Positions 26,183 through 35,316 of a stretch of DNA of 64,000 nt are shown one piece after another (position 1 is the first letter of the stretch; every line of letters starts with the position of its first letter). Made by a program: the position numbers and the translations under genes. The notes under the pieces were generated by a model that ran no database searches, was not told the origin of the DNA, and saw nothing but the letters and a program-made list of their open reading frames with translations. Source of the stretch: CAWIMX01 sp963792785 (GTDB taxonomy: Bacteria > Acidobacteriota > Vicinamibacteria > Vicinamibacterales > CAVVIG01); assembly GCA_963792785.1 (NCBI GenBank), contig CAWBXO010000002.1:310001-374000 (forward strand). Reading direction: 5' to 3'.

Positions 26183-27835
26183 ATGCCCGTCAAGACACAC
26201 GATTCCAGCGACACCTTCCCGGCGCTCGGCCTCTCGGGCCCGCTCGTCGCCGCCGTCACGGCCCTCGGCTACGAGGAGCCGACGCCCGTGCAGCGCGTCA
26301 CGATTCCGCTGATGCTCGCCGGCCGCGACCTGCTCGCGCAGGCCGCCACCGGCACCGGTAAGACCGCCGCGTTCGCGCTGCCGATGATCCAGAAGCTCAC
26401 CGAATCGACGGAGCCGGCGGCCGGGAAAAAGACCGCGGCGTCCCGCGCGGTCACGCGCGGCATGGTCCTCGTCCCCACGCGCGAACTCGCGATGCAGGTC
26501 TGCGAGGCGATCCACAAGTACGCGCACGGGACGGGCGTGTCGGTCGTGCCCCTCTACGGCGGGTCCTCGATGGAACAGCAGATCCGCGCCCTCCAGCGCG
26601 GTGTCGACATCGTCGTCGCGACGCCGGGACGCGCGCTCGATCACATCCGTCGCAAGACGCTCGTCCTCGACGCCATCTCCGTGATGGTGCTCGACGAGGC
26701 CGACGAGATGCTCGATATGGGCTTCGCCGACGACATCGAGACCATTCTCCAGGAGACGCCGGGCACACGCCAGACGGCGCTCTTCTCGGCGACGATCCCG
26801 CAGCGCATCCTGAAGATCGCGGAACGGCACCTGAAGAACCCCGAGCGCCTGAGGATCGCCGGCGAGAAGACGGCCGCCGGCAAGCTTCCGCGCGTCCGCC
26901 AGGTCGCCTACATCGTCAGGGGCAACCAGAAGGCGCAGGCGCTCGACCGCGTGCTCGATATGGAGAACCCGACCTCCGCGCTCGTCTTCTGCCGGACGCG
27001 GCGGGAGGTCGATGCGCTGGCCGAAACGCTCAACGCTCACGGCTACCGCGCCGAAGCGCTCCACGGCGGCATGATGCAGCGGCAGCGCGACGCGGTGATG
27101 AACAAGTTCCGCGCGGCCAAGGCCGACCTGCTCATCGCCACCGACGTCGCCGCCCGCGGCCTCGACATCGATCAACTCTCGCACGTGATCAACTACGACC
27201 TGCCCACCGAAGCCGAAAGCTATGTGCACCGCATCGGCCGCACGGGACGCGCCGGCCGCGAAGGCACGGCCATCACGTTCGCCGAGCCGCGCGAGCATCG
27301 GCTGCTGAAGAACATCGAATCCCTGACGAAGCAGAAGATCACGATCGCCACGGTCCCGACCGTGAGGGACCTGCGCGCGCGGCGCCTGGAGCTGACGAAG
27401 GCCGCGCTGCGCGACCGCCTCGTCGCCGGCGATTTCGACGATGTGCGCGCGGTGGTGGAGTCGCTGTCGGAGGAATTCGACGTGGTGGACATCGCCGCCG
27501 CGGCCGTGAAGCTCGCGCATGCCGCGACGGATGGCGGCGACGCCGAGGAGGAGTTCGAGACGGTCGCGGCCCCGCGGGCCGGCGGTCCGATGGTAAAGCT
27601 CTTCATCGGCGCGGGCCGGCGCGACAAGATCCGCCCGGGCGATTTGGTGGGCGCCATCACCGGGGAGGCGAAAGTCGAGTCGTCCTCTCTGGGCGCGATT
27701 TCGATCACCGACACGTTCTCGCTGATCGACGTGCCGGAGCGGCTGGCCGAGCAGATCATCACGGCCATGCGCGGCGCGCAACTGCGGGGCAAGAAGGTCA
27801 CGATCCGCCGCGATCGCGACGCCGGCCGGACGTAG
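26183..27835 (+). CDS. deaD: DEAD-box helicase with DbpA RNA-binding domain
   Basis: 550 aa. Q motif PTPVQRVTIP, Walker A ATGTGKTAA, PTRELAMQV, TPGRALDHI, VLDEADEMLDMGF, SATIP, then FCRTRREVDALAE, TDVAARGLDI and HRIGRTGRAG. C-terminal DbpA-type domain (about 460-545: VKLFIGAGRRDKIRPGDLVG, TDTFSLIDVPERLAE). This is the DeaD/CsdA class used in ribosome assembly and cold growth. Second DEAD helicase of the window (other at 6.8 kb). Starts 20 bp after vapC. Confidence 0.93.
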   Translation: MPVKTHDSSDTFPALGLSGPLVAAVTALGYEEPTPVQRVTIPLMLAGRDLLAQAATGTGKTAAFALPMIQKLTESTEPAAGKKTAASRAVTRGMVLVPTRELAMQVCEAIHKYAHGTGVSVVPLYGGSSMEQQIRALQRGVDIVVATPGRALDHIRRKTLVLDAISVMVLDEADEMLDMGFADDIETILQETPGTRQTALFSATIPQRILKIAERHLKNPERLRIAGEKTAAGKLPRVRQVAYIVRGNQKAQALDRVLDMENPTSALVFCRTRREVDALAETLNAHGYRAEALHGGMMQRQRDAVMNKFRAAKADLLIATDVAARGLDIDQLSHVINYDLPTEAESYVHRIGRTGRAGREGTAITFAEPREHRLLKNIESLTKQKITIATVPTVRDLRARRLELTKAALRDRLVAGDFDDVRAVVESLSEEFDVVDIAAAAVKLAHAATDGGDAEEEFETVAAPRAGGPMVKLFIGAGRRDKIRPGDLVGAITGEAKVESSSLGAISITDTFSLIDVPERLAEQIITAMRGAQLRGKKVTIRRDRDAGRT

Positions 27836-27849
27836 CCCGCTCTCGTTGA

Positions 27850-29068
27850 TTCGACGAAGCCGCGCGCATCGCCACCGCCTGCCAGGATCCCGATCTCACC
27901 GCCCTTGCCCGCCAGGCGAGCCGCGCGGATGCTGTTGCGCCAGCGCCGAACGGCGGAAGGCCTGGCCGCGCTCGACGAGGTCATGGTCGCGATCACGTGC
28001 GGCGAGGTGGGGCCGATGGTCGCCGGCGTCGTGTACTGCAGCGTCATCGGCGCGTGCCACGAGGCGTTCGACCTGCGCCGGGCGCAGGAATGGACCGACG
28101 CGCTCGCCGGCTGGTGCGCCGGGCACCCCGACATGGTCCCCTTCCGTGGCCCGTGTCTCGTACGACGATCCGAGCTGATGCTCCTGCACGGCGCGTGGCC
28201 CGAATCGATCGAGGAGGCGCGGCGGGCCTGCGAGCGCACGACCGGATCGGCCGTCCAGCACGACGCGGGCGCCGCGCAGTATCAGCTCGGCGAGGTGCAT
28301 CGACTGCGAGGTGAGTTCGAACAGGCGGACGAGGCGTACCGCCGCGCCGCGGGGGCCGGCCGCGAGCCGGATCCGGGGCTGGCGCTGCTGCGCCTCGCGC
28401 AGGATCGTCCGGACGCGGCGGCGGCGGCGATCCGCCGCGCGCTTGAACGCCCGCACGGCCCGCGCGTCCACGTCGACGTGCTGCGGGCCGCCGTGCCGAT
28501 CCTGCTGGGCGCCGGCGAGGCGGAGGCTGCCGCGCGGGCGGCGGCCGACCTCGCGGAGCTGGCGCGCGCGACCGACACGCCGTTCCTGGCCGCCGCCGCC
28601 GCGATGGCGGCAGGGGCCGTGAACCTCGCCGGCGGCGACGCCGACGCCGCCGTCGCGTCGCTCCGCCAGGCGGCACAGGGCTGGCGGGAGATCGTCGCGC
28701 CCTACGAGCTCACCTGCGGGCGCGCCCTTCTGGGCGCCGCGTACCTGCTACGCGGGGATGAGGATGGCGGGCGCATGGAGTTCGAGGCAGCGCAGGAGGC
28801 CTTCGAGCGGCTCGGCGCCGCGCCCGACGCTGCGCGAATGGCCGAGCGGCTCGCGCACTGGAGCGCCCGCCCGACCGGCGGGTTGACCGGCCGCGAAGTC
28901 GAGGTGCTGCGCCTCGTGGCCACGGGGCGCAGCAACCGTGCCATCGGCGCGGAACTTTCGATTTCTGAGAAAACCGTGGCCCGCCACATCAGTAATATCT
29001 TCACCAAGCTCGACCTTTCGTCCCGGTCGGCGGCCACGGCCTACGCCTACGAGCACAAGCTGCTCTGA
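27850..29068 (+). pseudogene. LuxR-type regulator, 5'-truncated
   Basis: Sequence similar to a family of about 540 aa LuxR regulators with TPR-like repeats begins abruptly at codon TTC 27850, one base after a TGA, with FDEAARIATACQDPDLTALA and no start. An extra G at 27928 then shifts into the main frame (MLLRQRRTAEGLAALDEVM). From there it is intact: tetratricopeptide-like helices and a C-terminal HTH (LTGREVEVLRLVATG, SISEKTVARHISNIFTKL). About 150-170 N-terminal residues are missing by comparison with relatives I recall. A start at TTG 27905 or ATG 27929 could make a shortened protein. It precedes the monooxygenase, a pairing seen in other bacteria. Confidence 0.65.
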
Positions 29069-29190
29069 GACGTCCATTCTTGGACTACATCGGATTGCCC
29101 ACGCCGCCGCGATGGCCTGCCTGCGCATTTCGCCCGATGCGCGCGGCCGGCCCGAAGGCCGTAAGTTGTCTCTCGACGAAGGGAGGCACG

Positions 29191-30336
29191 ATGACGAGCG
29201 AACATACGACCGAACACATCGACACGGTGGTGGTGGGCGCGGGACAGGCCGGCTTGTCGGTGGGCTACCACCTGAAGCGCCGGGGCGTTCCGTGCGTGAT
29301 TCTCGACGCCAACGCACGCGTGGGCGATCCCTGGCGCCAGCGCTGGGATTCGCTCCGGCTCTTCACGCCAGCCCGCTACGACAGCCTCGACGGCCGGCCC
29401 TTCCCGGCTGACCCGCAGTACTTCCCGACGAAGGACGAGATGGCGGACTACCTCGAGGATTACGCCCGGCACTTCGATCTGCCGGTGCTCTCCAGCACGC
29501 GCGTCGAGCGGCTCTCGCGCCAGGGCGACGGCTTCCTGGTGGTCGCCGGCGGCCGCCGGTTCGAGGCTGCCCACGTGGTCGTTGCAATGGCCAACCACCA
29601 GAAGCCGCGCGTGCCGTCCTTCGCCTCCGAGCTGAGCGCCGACATCGTCCAGATCCATTCATCCGAGTACCGCAACCCGTCGCAACTGCGGCCGGGCCCC
29701 GTGCTGATCGTCGGCGCGGGCAACTCCGGGTCGGAGCTCGCGAAGGAGTCCGTACGCGCGGGCCACGAGACGACCTTGGCCGGGCGTGATGTCGGACAGA
29801 TTCCGTTCCGGATCGCGGGCCTCGCCGGGCGGCTGTTGCTGGTACGAGTGGTGCTCCGCGGCGTCTTCTATCGCGTCCTGACGATCGACACGCCGATCGG
29901 CCGTCGCGTGCGGCCGAAGATCCTGCACGGCGGCGGTCCGCTCATTCGTGTGCGGCGGAGGGATCTGAGGGCGATGGGCGTCGCGTGCGCGCCGAAGGTC
30001 GCCGGCCTGCGCAACGGCCTGCCGCAGCTCGAGGACGGCCGCGTGCTCGACGTGAAGAACGTGATCTGGTGCACCGGCTACCATCCCGGGTTCTCGTGGA
30101 TCGATCTGCCGGTGTTCGACGAGTACGGCGAGCCGCGGCACGTGGGCGGCGACGTGCCGAGCGAGCCCGGGCTGTACTTCGTCGGGCTGCACTTTCTCTA
30201 CGCGCTGTCGTCGGAGATGGTGCACGGCGTGGGCCGCGACGCGCGACGGATCGCGGATCGCCTCGCGCGCGACCACTCAGTGCGTATGGCGCACCCTCGG
30301 GTGCGCCGGCAGGGAGCGGCGGCGGGCGCGGCCTGA
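29191..30336 (+). CDS. FAD/NAD(P)-dependent monooxygenase (CzcO-like)
   Basis: 381 aa. FAD site VVVGAGQAGLSVGYHL, DANARVGDPWRQRWDSLRL, second Rossmann GPVLIVGAGNSGSELAKE, and near the C-terminus VIWCTGYHPGFSWID, the conserved flavin-containing monooxygenase pattern. Cytosolic flavoenzyme; substrate unknown. Start ATG 29191 with GGGAGG eight bases upstream. It follows the LuxR remnant by 122 bp. Confidence 0.9.
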   Translation: MTSEHTTEHIDTVVVGAGQAGLSVGYHLKRRGVPCVILDANARVGDPWRQRWDSLRLFTPARYDSLDGRPFPADPQYFPTKDEMADYLEDYARHFDLPVLSSTRVERLSRQGDGFLVVAGGRRFEAAHVVVAMANHQKPRVPSFASELSADIVQIHSSEYRNPSQLRPGPVLIVGAGNSGSELAKESVRAGHETTLAGRDVGQIPFRIAGLAGRLLLVRVVLRGVFYRVLTIDTPIGRRVRPKILHGGGPLIRVRRRDLRAMGVACAPKVAGLRNGLPQLEDGRVLDVKNVIWCTGYHPGFSWIDLPVFDEYGEPRHVGGDVPSEPGLYFVGLHFLYALSSEMVHGVGRDARRIADRLARDHSVRMAHPRVRRQGAAAGAA

Positions 30337-30344
30337 CGCCTGGC

Positions 30345-30350
30345 TATAAT
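30345..30350 (+). promoter_or_regulatory. -10 box TATAAT, leaderless GTG start
   Basis: Consensus TATAAT six bases before GTG 30357 with no SD. Strongest of the leaderless set. Confidence 0.6.
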
Positions 30351-30356
30351 CGGCGC

Positions 30357-31108
30357 GTGGAGCACGCGCCTCTCAGCCTGGACACCTCGAGCGACGCGGA
30401 GCGGATCCAGGTCGACGGCTGGAGGCGGATGTCTCCTGCCGACAAGGCCGCTGTCATCTCGGGGCTGACCCAGACCGTTTTCGACCTGGCGCGCGCCGGC
30501 GTCCGTCAGCGATATCCCCTGGCAACACCGCGCGAACAGTTCCTTCGACTGGCGATCGTGACGCTCGGGCCGGAGCTCGCGCGCAAGGCCTATCCCGGAA
30601 ATCGTCACGCGCGATCTCCGGTGACGGCGCCGATCGATCCGATCGCCGTCGCGCTGTCGGTGACAGCCGCGCTCGACGCCCTCGGCATGGCACACACGAT
30701 CGGCGGGTCGATCGCGAGCTCCCTCGCCGGCGAGCCTCGGTCCACGCTCGATATCGACATCGTCGCGGCGCTGGAGCCCTCGCATGTCGCCCCACTGGTC
30801 CTGGCGCTGTCGCCCGATTTCTATCTCGACGCGGAGGCGCTCAGCCGCGCGGTGCGGCAACGGTCGAGCGCCAATCTGATCCACCAGGCGATACAGCTCA
30901 AAGTGGACGTCTTCGTCGCCGGCGGCACGCCGCTCGACGAACACCAGTTGCGCCGCAGCCTGGCGGTCGATCTCGGTTCGGGCCGCGGGCATCGGCGTGC
31001 ATCCGCCGGAAGACATTCTGCTCCAGAAGCTCCGGTGCCAACGCTCCGCTCCTCGACGTGGCCGACCTGCTCGCCCGGGCGCTCGGCGAGGGCGGCGACC
31101 CGCTCTGA
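30357..31108 (+). pseudogene. nucleotidyltransferase-like protein, damaged
   Basis: N-terminal helix segment ADKAAVISGLTQTVFDL...ATPREQFLRLAI, then a nucleotidyltransferase-type core: AHTIGGSIASSLAGEPRST, LDIDIVAAL and LKVDVFV (acidic residues for metal). An extra G at 30987 breaks the frame. Reading on gives GIGVHPPEDILLQKLR, then a jump to ANAPLLDVADLLARALGEGG and the stop. Relatives have about 30 residues between those two motifs, so an internal deletion of roughly 90-100 bp is likely in addition to the insertion. Probably non-functional. Begins at the GTG just after a TATAAT. Confidence 0.6.
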
Positions 31109-31110
31109 GG

Positions 31111-33759
31111 CTACTCGGTGCGTAGCGCGTTCAGCGGATCGATGGCGGCGGCCCGGTGCGCGGGGATGAAGCTGGCGGCGAGCGCGGTCGCGGCAAGCAG
31201 CGCGAGCGCCGCGACGAAGATGCGGGGATCGCCAGGATCCATCTGAAAGAGAAACGCCGCGGCCGCGCTGCGCACGGCCCACGCTCCGGCCGTGCCGAGC
31301 GAGACACCGGCGAGGACCAGCCCCGCCGCTCGCCGCAGGAAGATGCGGACCACCTGCCCCGGCGTCGCGCCGAGCGCGAGCCGGATCCCGATCTCGCGCG
31401 TCTGCTCGGTCGCGATGTACGCCATCAGCCCGTAGATCCCGACAACCGCAATCGCGAGGCCGAGCACGCCGAACAGCCCGAGCAGCAGCATGTTCAGCCG
31501 CCGCTGCGCCGTCCGCCGCCAGACGATCTGATCCATCGTCTGCACGTCGCGCAGGGGTACGTCTGGCAGGATGTCGTAGAGCGCCGATCGCACGGCCGGT
31601 ACGACGTCGGTGGGCTCGCCTCTCGTCTTGATGACGAGGCTGCCGCCGCCGTACGAGGGCTGCGGCCGGAGGAGCAGGTACCCGATCGGCATGGCTGCCG
31701 TCTCGGGCCAGCGCACGTCGCCGACAACCCCTACGATTCGGTTTGGTCCCATGCCCAGCAGATCGACCTCGCGACCGATCGGGTCTTCTCCAGGGAACAA
31801 CTTCTGCGCCGTCAGCGCGCCCAGAAGGATCGATGGGGGATTGGCGCTCGCGTCACGGTCGTCGAAAAGGCGGCCCGCGACAAGGGGGATGCCGAGCGCG
31901 CGATAGAACTCCGGCGAAACGATCGCCGTCATGAGCAATTGCTCGTCGCGTTCTAACACCCGTCCCGGAATCGAGACGCGGGACGTGGCCATCATGGTCG
32001 TAACCGGTGTCGTACCGAACGCGGCGGCAACCGCCGTCACGCCCGGCGTGTTCTTCAGCCGCTCGATTATTGCCAGCAGCGCCGCATTGCCGCGCTGCGC
32101 ATCAGCCCCGTAGCCGGTGAACACGCTGGCGGTCAGCACGGACTTCGGATTGAAACCCAGGTCGATCCGCATCAGCTTTACGAAGCTTGCGATGAACAGA
32201 CCGGCACCAACGAGCAGCACGACCGCCAGTGCGAGTTCGCCGACAACGAGCAGGCTGCGCGCGCGGCGGCCCGCCCGCGACGTCGACGCCGACCGGCCGC
32301 CGTCCTTCAGCGTCACCGTCAGATCCGGACGCGAGCACTGCCACGCTGGTAGCAGTCCGGCCAGCAGACCTGCGACGAACGCGGCGCCGATGGCCAAAGC
32401 GAGGACGCGCCCGTCGAGCGCGATCGATGCCACGCGTGGCACGTTGTCCGGCATCGCCGCCCGCAGAATCTCGACGGCGCCTCGCGCGAGCGCAACGCCA
32501 ATGGCCGCGCCCACAGCCGAGAGCACGACCGTCTCGACCAGCAGCTGACGGACGATGCGCCATCGCCCAGCGCCAATGGCGGCCCGGATCCCGAGCTCCT
32601 TTTGCCGCGCGAGTCCACGCGCCAGCACCAGTCCGGCCACGTTGACACACGCGACCAGCAGCACAAGGAGCACGGCGCCGAGGAGGAGCAGCATCCACGA
32701 TCGGGTACGCGTGCCGATCACTTGATCGGCGAGCGGGACGACCGTCCCGTTCCCGATATGATCAGCCCAGCCCGGGTTCTCGGACGCAATCAGGGTTGAA
32801 AGCTGTGACATCCGGTCGGACGCTCGTTCGACCGAGACGCCGTCCTTGAGGCGCGCGACAGCCAGAATGTAGAAGTTGTGACTCTGTGAACGAATGCGAT
32901 CGTCCGGCGGGATCACAAGAGGCACCCAGACATCGGTCGCTGGAACCGCAGCTACCGGATAGGAAAACGAAGGCGGCATCACGCCAACGATTTCGTAGGT
33001 GAAGCCCTGGAGACGCACCTTCCCGCCAATCGCCTTTGGGTCGCCGCCGAAGTGGCTCTGCCAGAATCCGTAGCTCAGCACCGCCACGGTTTCACGGCCC
33101 GTCGCGTCGGCGTCCGGGCTGAAGCCGCGGCCGATCAGCGGCTGCACGCGCAGCACGTCGAAGAATTCGGACGACGCCATGAGGGCCTGTACGTTCTCTG
33201 TCGCCCGATCGGGCTGCTCCATGTTGAGCGCGCGGGCCGCATATCCGGTAAGACCTTCGAACACATCCTGGCGGGCGTGCCAATCGAGATAGTCCTGTGG
33301 CGTCAGGGCGGTCACGACAGGCCCCGAGGCTCTCTGCGGTTGCGGGCCGACAGCCACGAGGCGATCGTGTTGATCGAACGGCAGCGCCCGCAGCGCGACG
33401 GCATCGACGGCCGAGAAGATCGCCGTCGACGATCCGATCCCGAGCGCGAACGTCACGACGACGATGAACGTGAAGCCGGGCGCGCGTCGCATCTGCCGGA
33501 ACGCGTAGCGCATGTCGGCGCCGAGATCCTGAATCCACCCGAGGCCGCGCGCCTCGCGCCCCTGCTCGCGCCAGCGCAGCGGATCGCCGAACTCCAGGCG
33601 CGCGCGCCGCATCGCCTCGGCGCGGCCGAGGCCTTCGGCCTCGAGCGCGTCGGCGCGCGATTCGAGGTGATGCCGCCATTCCTCGGCCATCTCGCGCTCG
33701 AGCCGCCGGCGGCGGGCCAGGGCGGATGCGAACGAGCGCAGCCGCGCGAGCGCGCTCAC
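31111..33759 (-). CDS. ADOP family ABC-type permease (pair 2)
   Basis: 882 aa. Same architecture as the permease at 17.2 kb: Arg-rich N-terminus with EREMAEEWRHHLESRADALE, helix FIVVVTFALGIGSSTAIFSAV, two MacB-like periplasmic domains alternating with FtsX cores (LLLLGAVLLVLLVACVNVAG; LGLAIAVVGIYGLMAYIAT), and C-terminus AAIDPLNALRTE. GTG start overlaps the padR stop (GTGA). No ATPase nearby. Confidence 0.92.
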   Translation of the reverse strand: MSALARLRSFASALARRRRLEREMAEEWRHHLESRADALEAEGLGRAEAMRRARLEFGDPLRWREQGREARGLGWIQDLGADMRYAFRQMRRAPGFTFIVVVTFALGIGSSTAIFSAVDAVALRALPFDQHDRLVAVGPQPQRASGPVVTALTPQDYLDWHARQDVFEGLTGYAARALNMEQPDRATENVQALMASSEFFDVLRVQPLIGRGFSPDADATGRETVAVLSYGFWQSHFGGDPKAIGGKVRLQGFTYEIVGVMPPSFSYPVAAVPATDVWVPLVIPPDDRIRSQSHNFYILAVARLKDGVSVERASDRMSQLSTLIASENPGWADHIGNGTVVPLADQVIGTRTRSWMLLLLGAVLLVLLVACVNVAGLVLARGLARQKELGIRAAIGAGRWRIVRQLLVETVVLSAVGAAIGVALARGAVEILRAAMPDNVPRVASIALDGRVLALAIGAAFVAGLLAGLLPAWQCSRPDLTVTLKDGGRSASTSRAGRRARSLLVVGELALAVVLLVGAGLFIASFVKLMRIDLGFNPKSVLTASVFTGYGADAQRGNAALLAIIERLKNTPGVTAVAAAFGTTPVTTMMATSRVSIPGRVLERDEQLLMTAIVSPEFYRALGIPLVAGRLFDDRDASANPPSILLGALTAQKLFPGEDPIGREVDLLGMGPNRIVGVVGDVRWPETAAMPIGYLLLRPQPSYGGGSLVIKTRGEPTDVVPAVRSALYDILPDVPLRDVQTMDQIVWRRTAQRRLNMLLLGLFGVLGLAIAVVGIYGLMAYIATEQTREIGIRLALGATPGQVVRIFLRRAAGLVLAGVSLGTAGAWAVRSAAAAFLFQMDPGDPRIFVAALALLAATALAASFIPAHRAAAIDPLNALRTE

Positions 33760-34097
33760 AGATCCTCCGGCGCGGCCGCCAGCGCGAGACCAATCGCCTC
33801 GGACAGGCCTTCCCAGTACGCGATCTCTTCCTTGAAACGCTTCCGCCCTGCTGCCGTCAGCCGGTAGAACTTCGCGCGGCGCTTGTTCTCGGACTCGCCC
33901 CACTCGCTGTCGATCAGGCCCTGGTGCTCGAGCCGGTAGAGGGCCGGATAGAGCGAACCCTGCTGAATCTGGAGCTTGTCCCGCGAGATCTGCTGGATGC
34001 GAAGGAGGACACCGTAGCCGTGCAGCGGCCCGAGCGAGACGGCTTTGAGGATCAACAGGTCGAGCGTGCCTTGCAGCAGCTCCGTCGTCGTGCCCAT
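33756..34097 (-). CDS. PadR-family regulator, acidobacterial type (pair 2)
   Basis: 113 aa. ELLQGTLDLLILKAVSLGP, HGYGVLLRIQQI, QIQQGSLYPALYRLEHQGL, KRRAKFYRLTAAGRKRF. SD GAGGAG precedes ATG 34097. Operator-like palindrome sits in its promoter. Coupled to the permease by GTGA. Confidence 0.93.
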   Translation of the reverse strand: MGTTTELLQGTLDLLILKAVSLGPLHGYGVLLRIQQISRDKLQIQQGSLYPALYRLEHQGLIDSEWGESENKRRAKFYRLTAAGRKRFKEEIAYWEGLSEAIGLALAAAPEDL

Positions 34098-34121
34098 CGG
34101 CGGCTCTCCTCGGATGACATA

Positions 34122-34153
34122 GAGAGCCTAGCGACGCTCTCCCAGTGAGTCAA
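34122..34153 (-). promoter_or_regulatory. padR 2 promoter with palindrome
   Basis: Read on minus: TTGACT (34153-34148), 17 bp, TAGGCT (34130-34125). The palindrome GAGAGC-8-GCTCTC at 34122-34141 covers the -10 and the spacer. Confidence 0.55.
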
Positions 34154-34176
34154 GGAGAGGCGGGCGCGGCACGCAT

Positions 34177-34223
34177 TTGACCATCCAGGCCAGTTCCTCC
34201 ATAATGGAGGAATAATGGAGGAA
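34177..34223 (+). promoter_or_regulatory. toxin-antitoxin promoter and operator
   Basis: TTGACC (34177-34182), 17 bp, CATAAT (34200-34205). A perfect palindrome TTCCTCCAT-A-ATGGAGGAA (34194-34212) overlaps the -10, and a half-site TAATGGAGGAA repeats at 34213-34223, also supplying the SD (GGAGGAA) for GTG 34229. Confidence 0.7.
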
Positions 34224-34228
34224 CCCCG

Positions 34229-34459
34229 GTGGCGACGCTGAACGTCAAGGGCCTGCCCGATCGCCTGTACAAGAAGCTCCAGGCCAAGGCCCGGCGCGAG
34301 CGGCGGTCGGTCGCCCAGGAGGTGACCGTGCTGCTTGAAGCCGCCCTCGAGACGCCCGCGCCGCTCTCCATCCTCGAGCTTCGCGGGCTCGGCCGCGAGT
34401 GCTGGGCCGGCGTCGACGCGGCCGCGCACGTCGCCGCCGAGCGCGACGCGTGGGACTGA
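34229..34459 (+). CDS. ribbon-helix-helix antitoxin (FitA-like)
   Basis: 76 aa. ATLNVKGLPDRLYKKLQAKA plus RRSVAQEVTVLLEAAL is the Arc/FitA ribbon-helix-helix pattern; the C-terminus (ECWAGVDAAAHVAAERDAWD) would neutralise the PIN toxin. GTG start. Overlaps the toxin by 10 bases. Confidence 0.88.
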   Translation: MATLNVKGLPDRLYKKLQAKARRERRSVAQEVTVLLEAALETPAPLSILELRGLGRECWAGVDAAAHVAAERDAWD

Positions 34460-34914
34460 TCGACCTGACCGCACGCGGCCCCATCGCCGTCGACACGGCG
34501 ATCTTCATTTACTACATCGAGGCCCACCCGGCGTACGCGCCGCTCGTCGATCCCCTCTTCGACGCCGCCGATCGCGGCGCGTGCCAGCTCGTCACTTCCG
34601 CGCTGACGCTGCTCGAGGTGCTCGTCGTGCCGTATCGCGCCGGCAACCGGGCGCTCGCGGATCGCTATGAGGCGCTACTGACCAGAAGCCGCGGCATCCG
34701 CTGTGTCGACCTCTCCCGGGACCAGCTCCGCGCCGCCGCGCAGTTGCGGGCGGCCACCGGCGCGCGCACGCCGGACGCGCTGCAGCTCGCCGCCGCGATC
34801 GGCGCCGGCTGCCGAACATTTGTGACGAACGATCGGCGGCTGCCGCCGATCCCGGGACTCGAGATCCGGCAGCTGGCCGACTACTGTCAAAGGAATCCGC
34901 CGCGGCGGACGTGA
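34450..34914 (+). CDS. PIN-domain ribonuclease toxin
   Basis: 154 aa. AVDTAIFIYYIEAHP with the first Asp, TSALTLLEVLV with Glu, RTPDALQLAAAI with Asp and FVTNDRRLPPI with Asp. VapC/FitB type. GTG start at 34450, inside the antitoxin end. Distinct in sequence from the VapC at 25.7 kb. Confidence 0.9.
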   Translation: MGLIDLTARGPIAVDTAIFIYYIEAHPAYAPLVDPLFDAADRGACQLVTSALTLLEVLVVPYRAGNRALADRYEALLTRSRGIRCVDLSRDQLRAAAQLRAATGARTPDALQLAAAIGAGCRTFVTNDRRLPPIPGLEIRQLADYCQRNPPRRT

Positions 34915-35316
34915 AGGTCCGCCCAACAGACCGGAAAGCGATGGCTGCGGGCTGGAGCCTATGCGCATCGCAGCGCCGTCATCGGATCGATCCAGGCGGC
35001 GGACGGGCGTTCCGGTCGGCGCGACTTCTGAGCCGCGCGATCAGGGATGTACCAAAAGCGGCCCGGAAGCGGTCCGAGCCGGCGTCGGTGATGAGTACGC
35101 GAACGGCGCTCGGCCAACCCCGCCGGTGACCAGTCGGCTCACCGGCGATCGGCGAACCCGCCACCGACGCCGGGAACCGGAAGCTCAGCGCTGGAGGGGC
35201 GGTTTTGCCGTGCGGCGAAGCGGAGCGGCGAGCGGAATGCGCGTTCGCCGCGCACCGGCGGCAAACCTAAAGATCCGACCAAGGTATGGGAACCCCGGCG
35301 GGCGTGAAGGCCCGAC
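34915..35316. other. gap with a possible ADOP tail relic and REP hairpin
   Basis: No intact gene. On minus, 35010-34959 reads RPSAAWIDPMTALRCA then stop, which resembles the C-terminus shared by ADOP permeases (IDP.NALRTE, VDPMIALRCE). A small hairpin CGGGC-6-GCCCG lies at 35299-35314. The middle of the gap shows nothing recognisable. Confidence 0.4.
35299..35314. repeat. REP-like hairpin at the sirtuin 3' end
   Basis: CGGGC-GTGAAG-GCCCG; on minus it reads GTAGGTCGGGCCTTCACGCC, matching the palindrome at 38351-38370. Ends two bases before the sirtuin stop and may act in termination. Confidence 0.5.

Noticed and set aside
26045..27781. 578-codon minus-strand frame opposite deaD
   Set aside because: Antisense shadow of the helicase.
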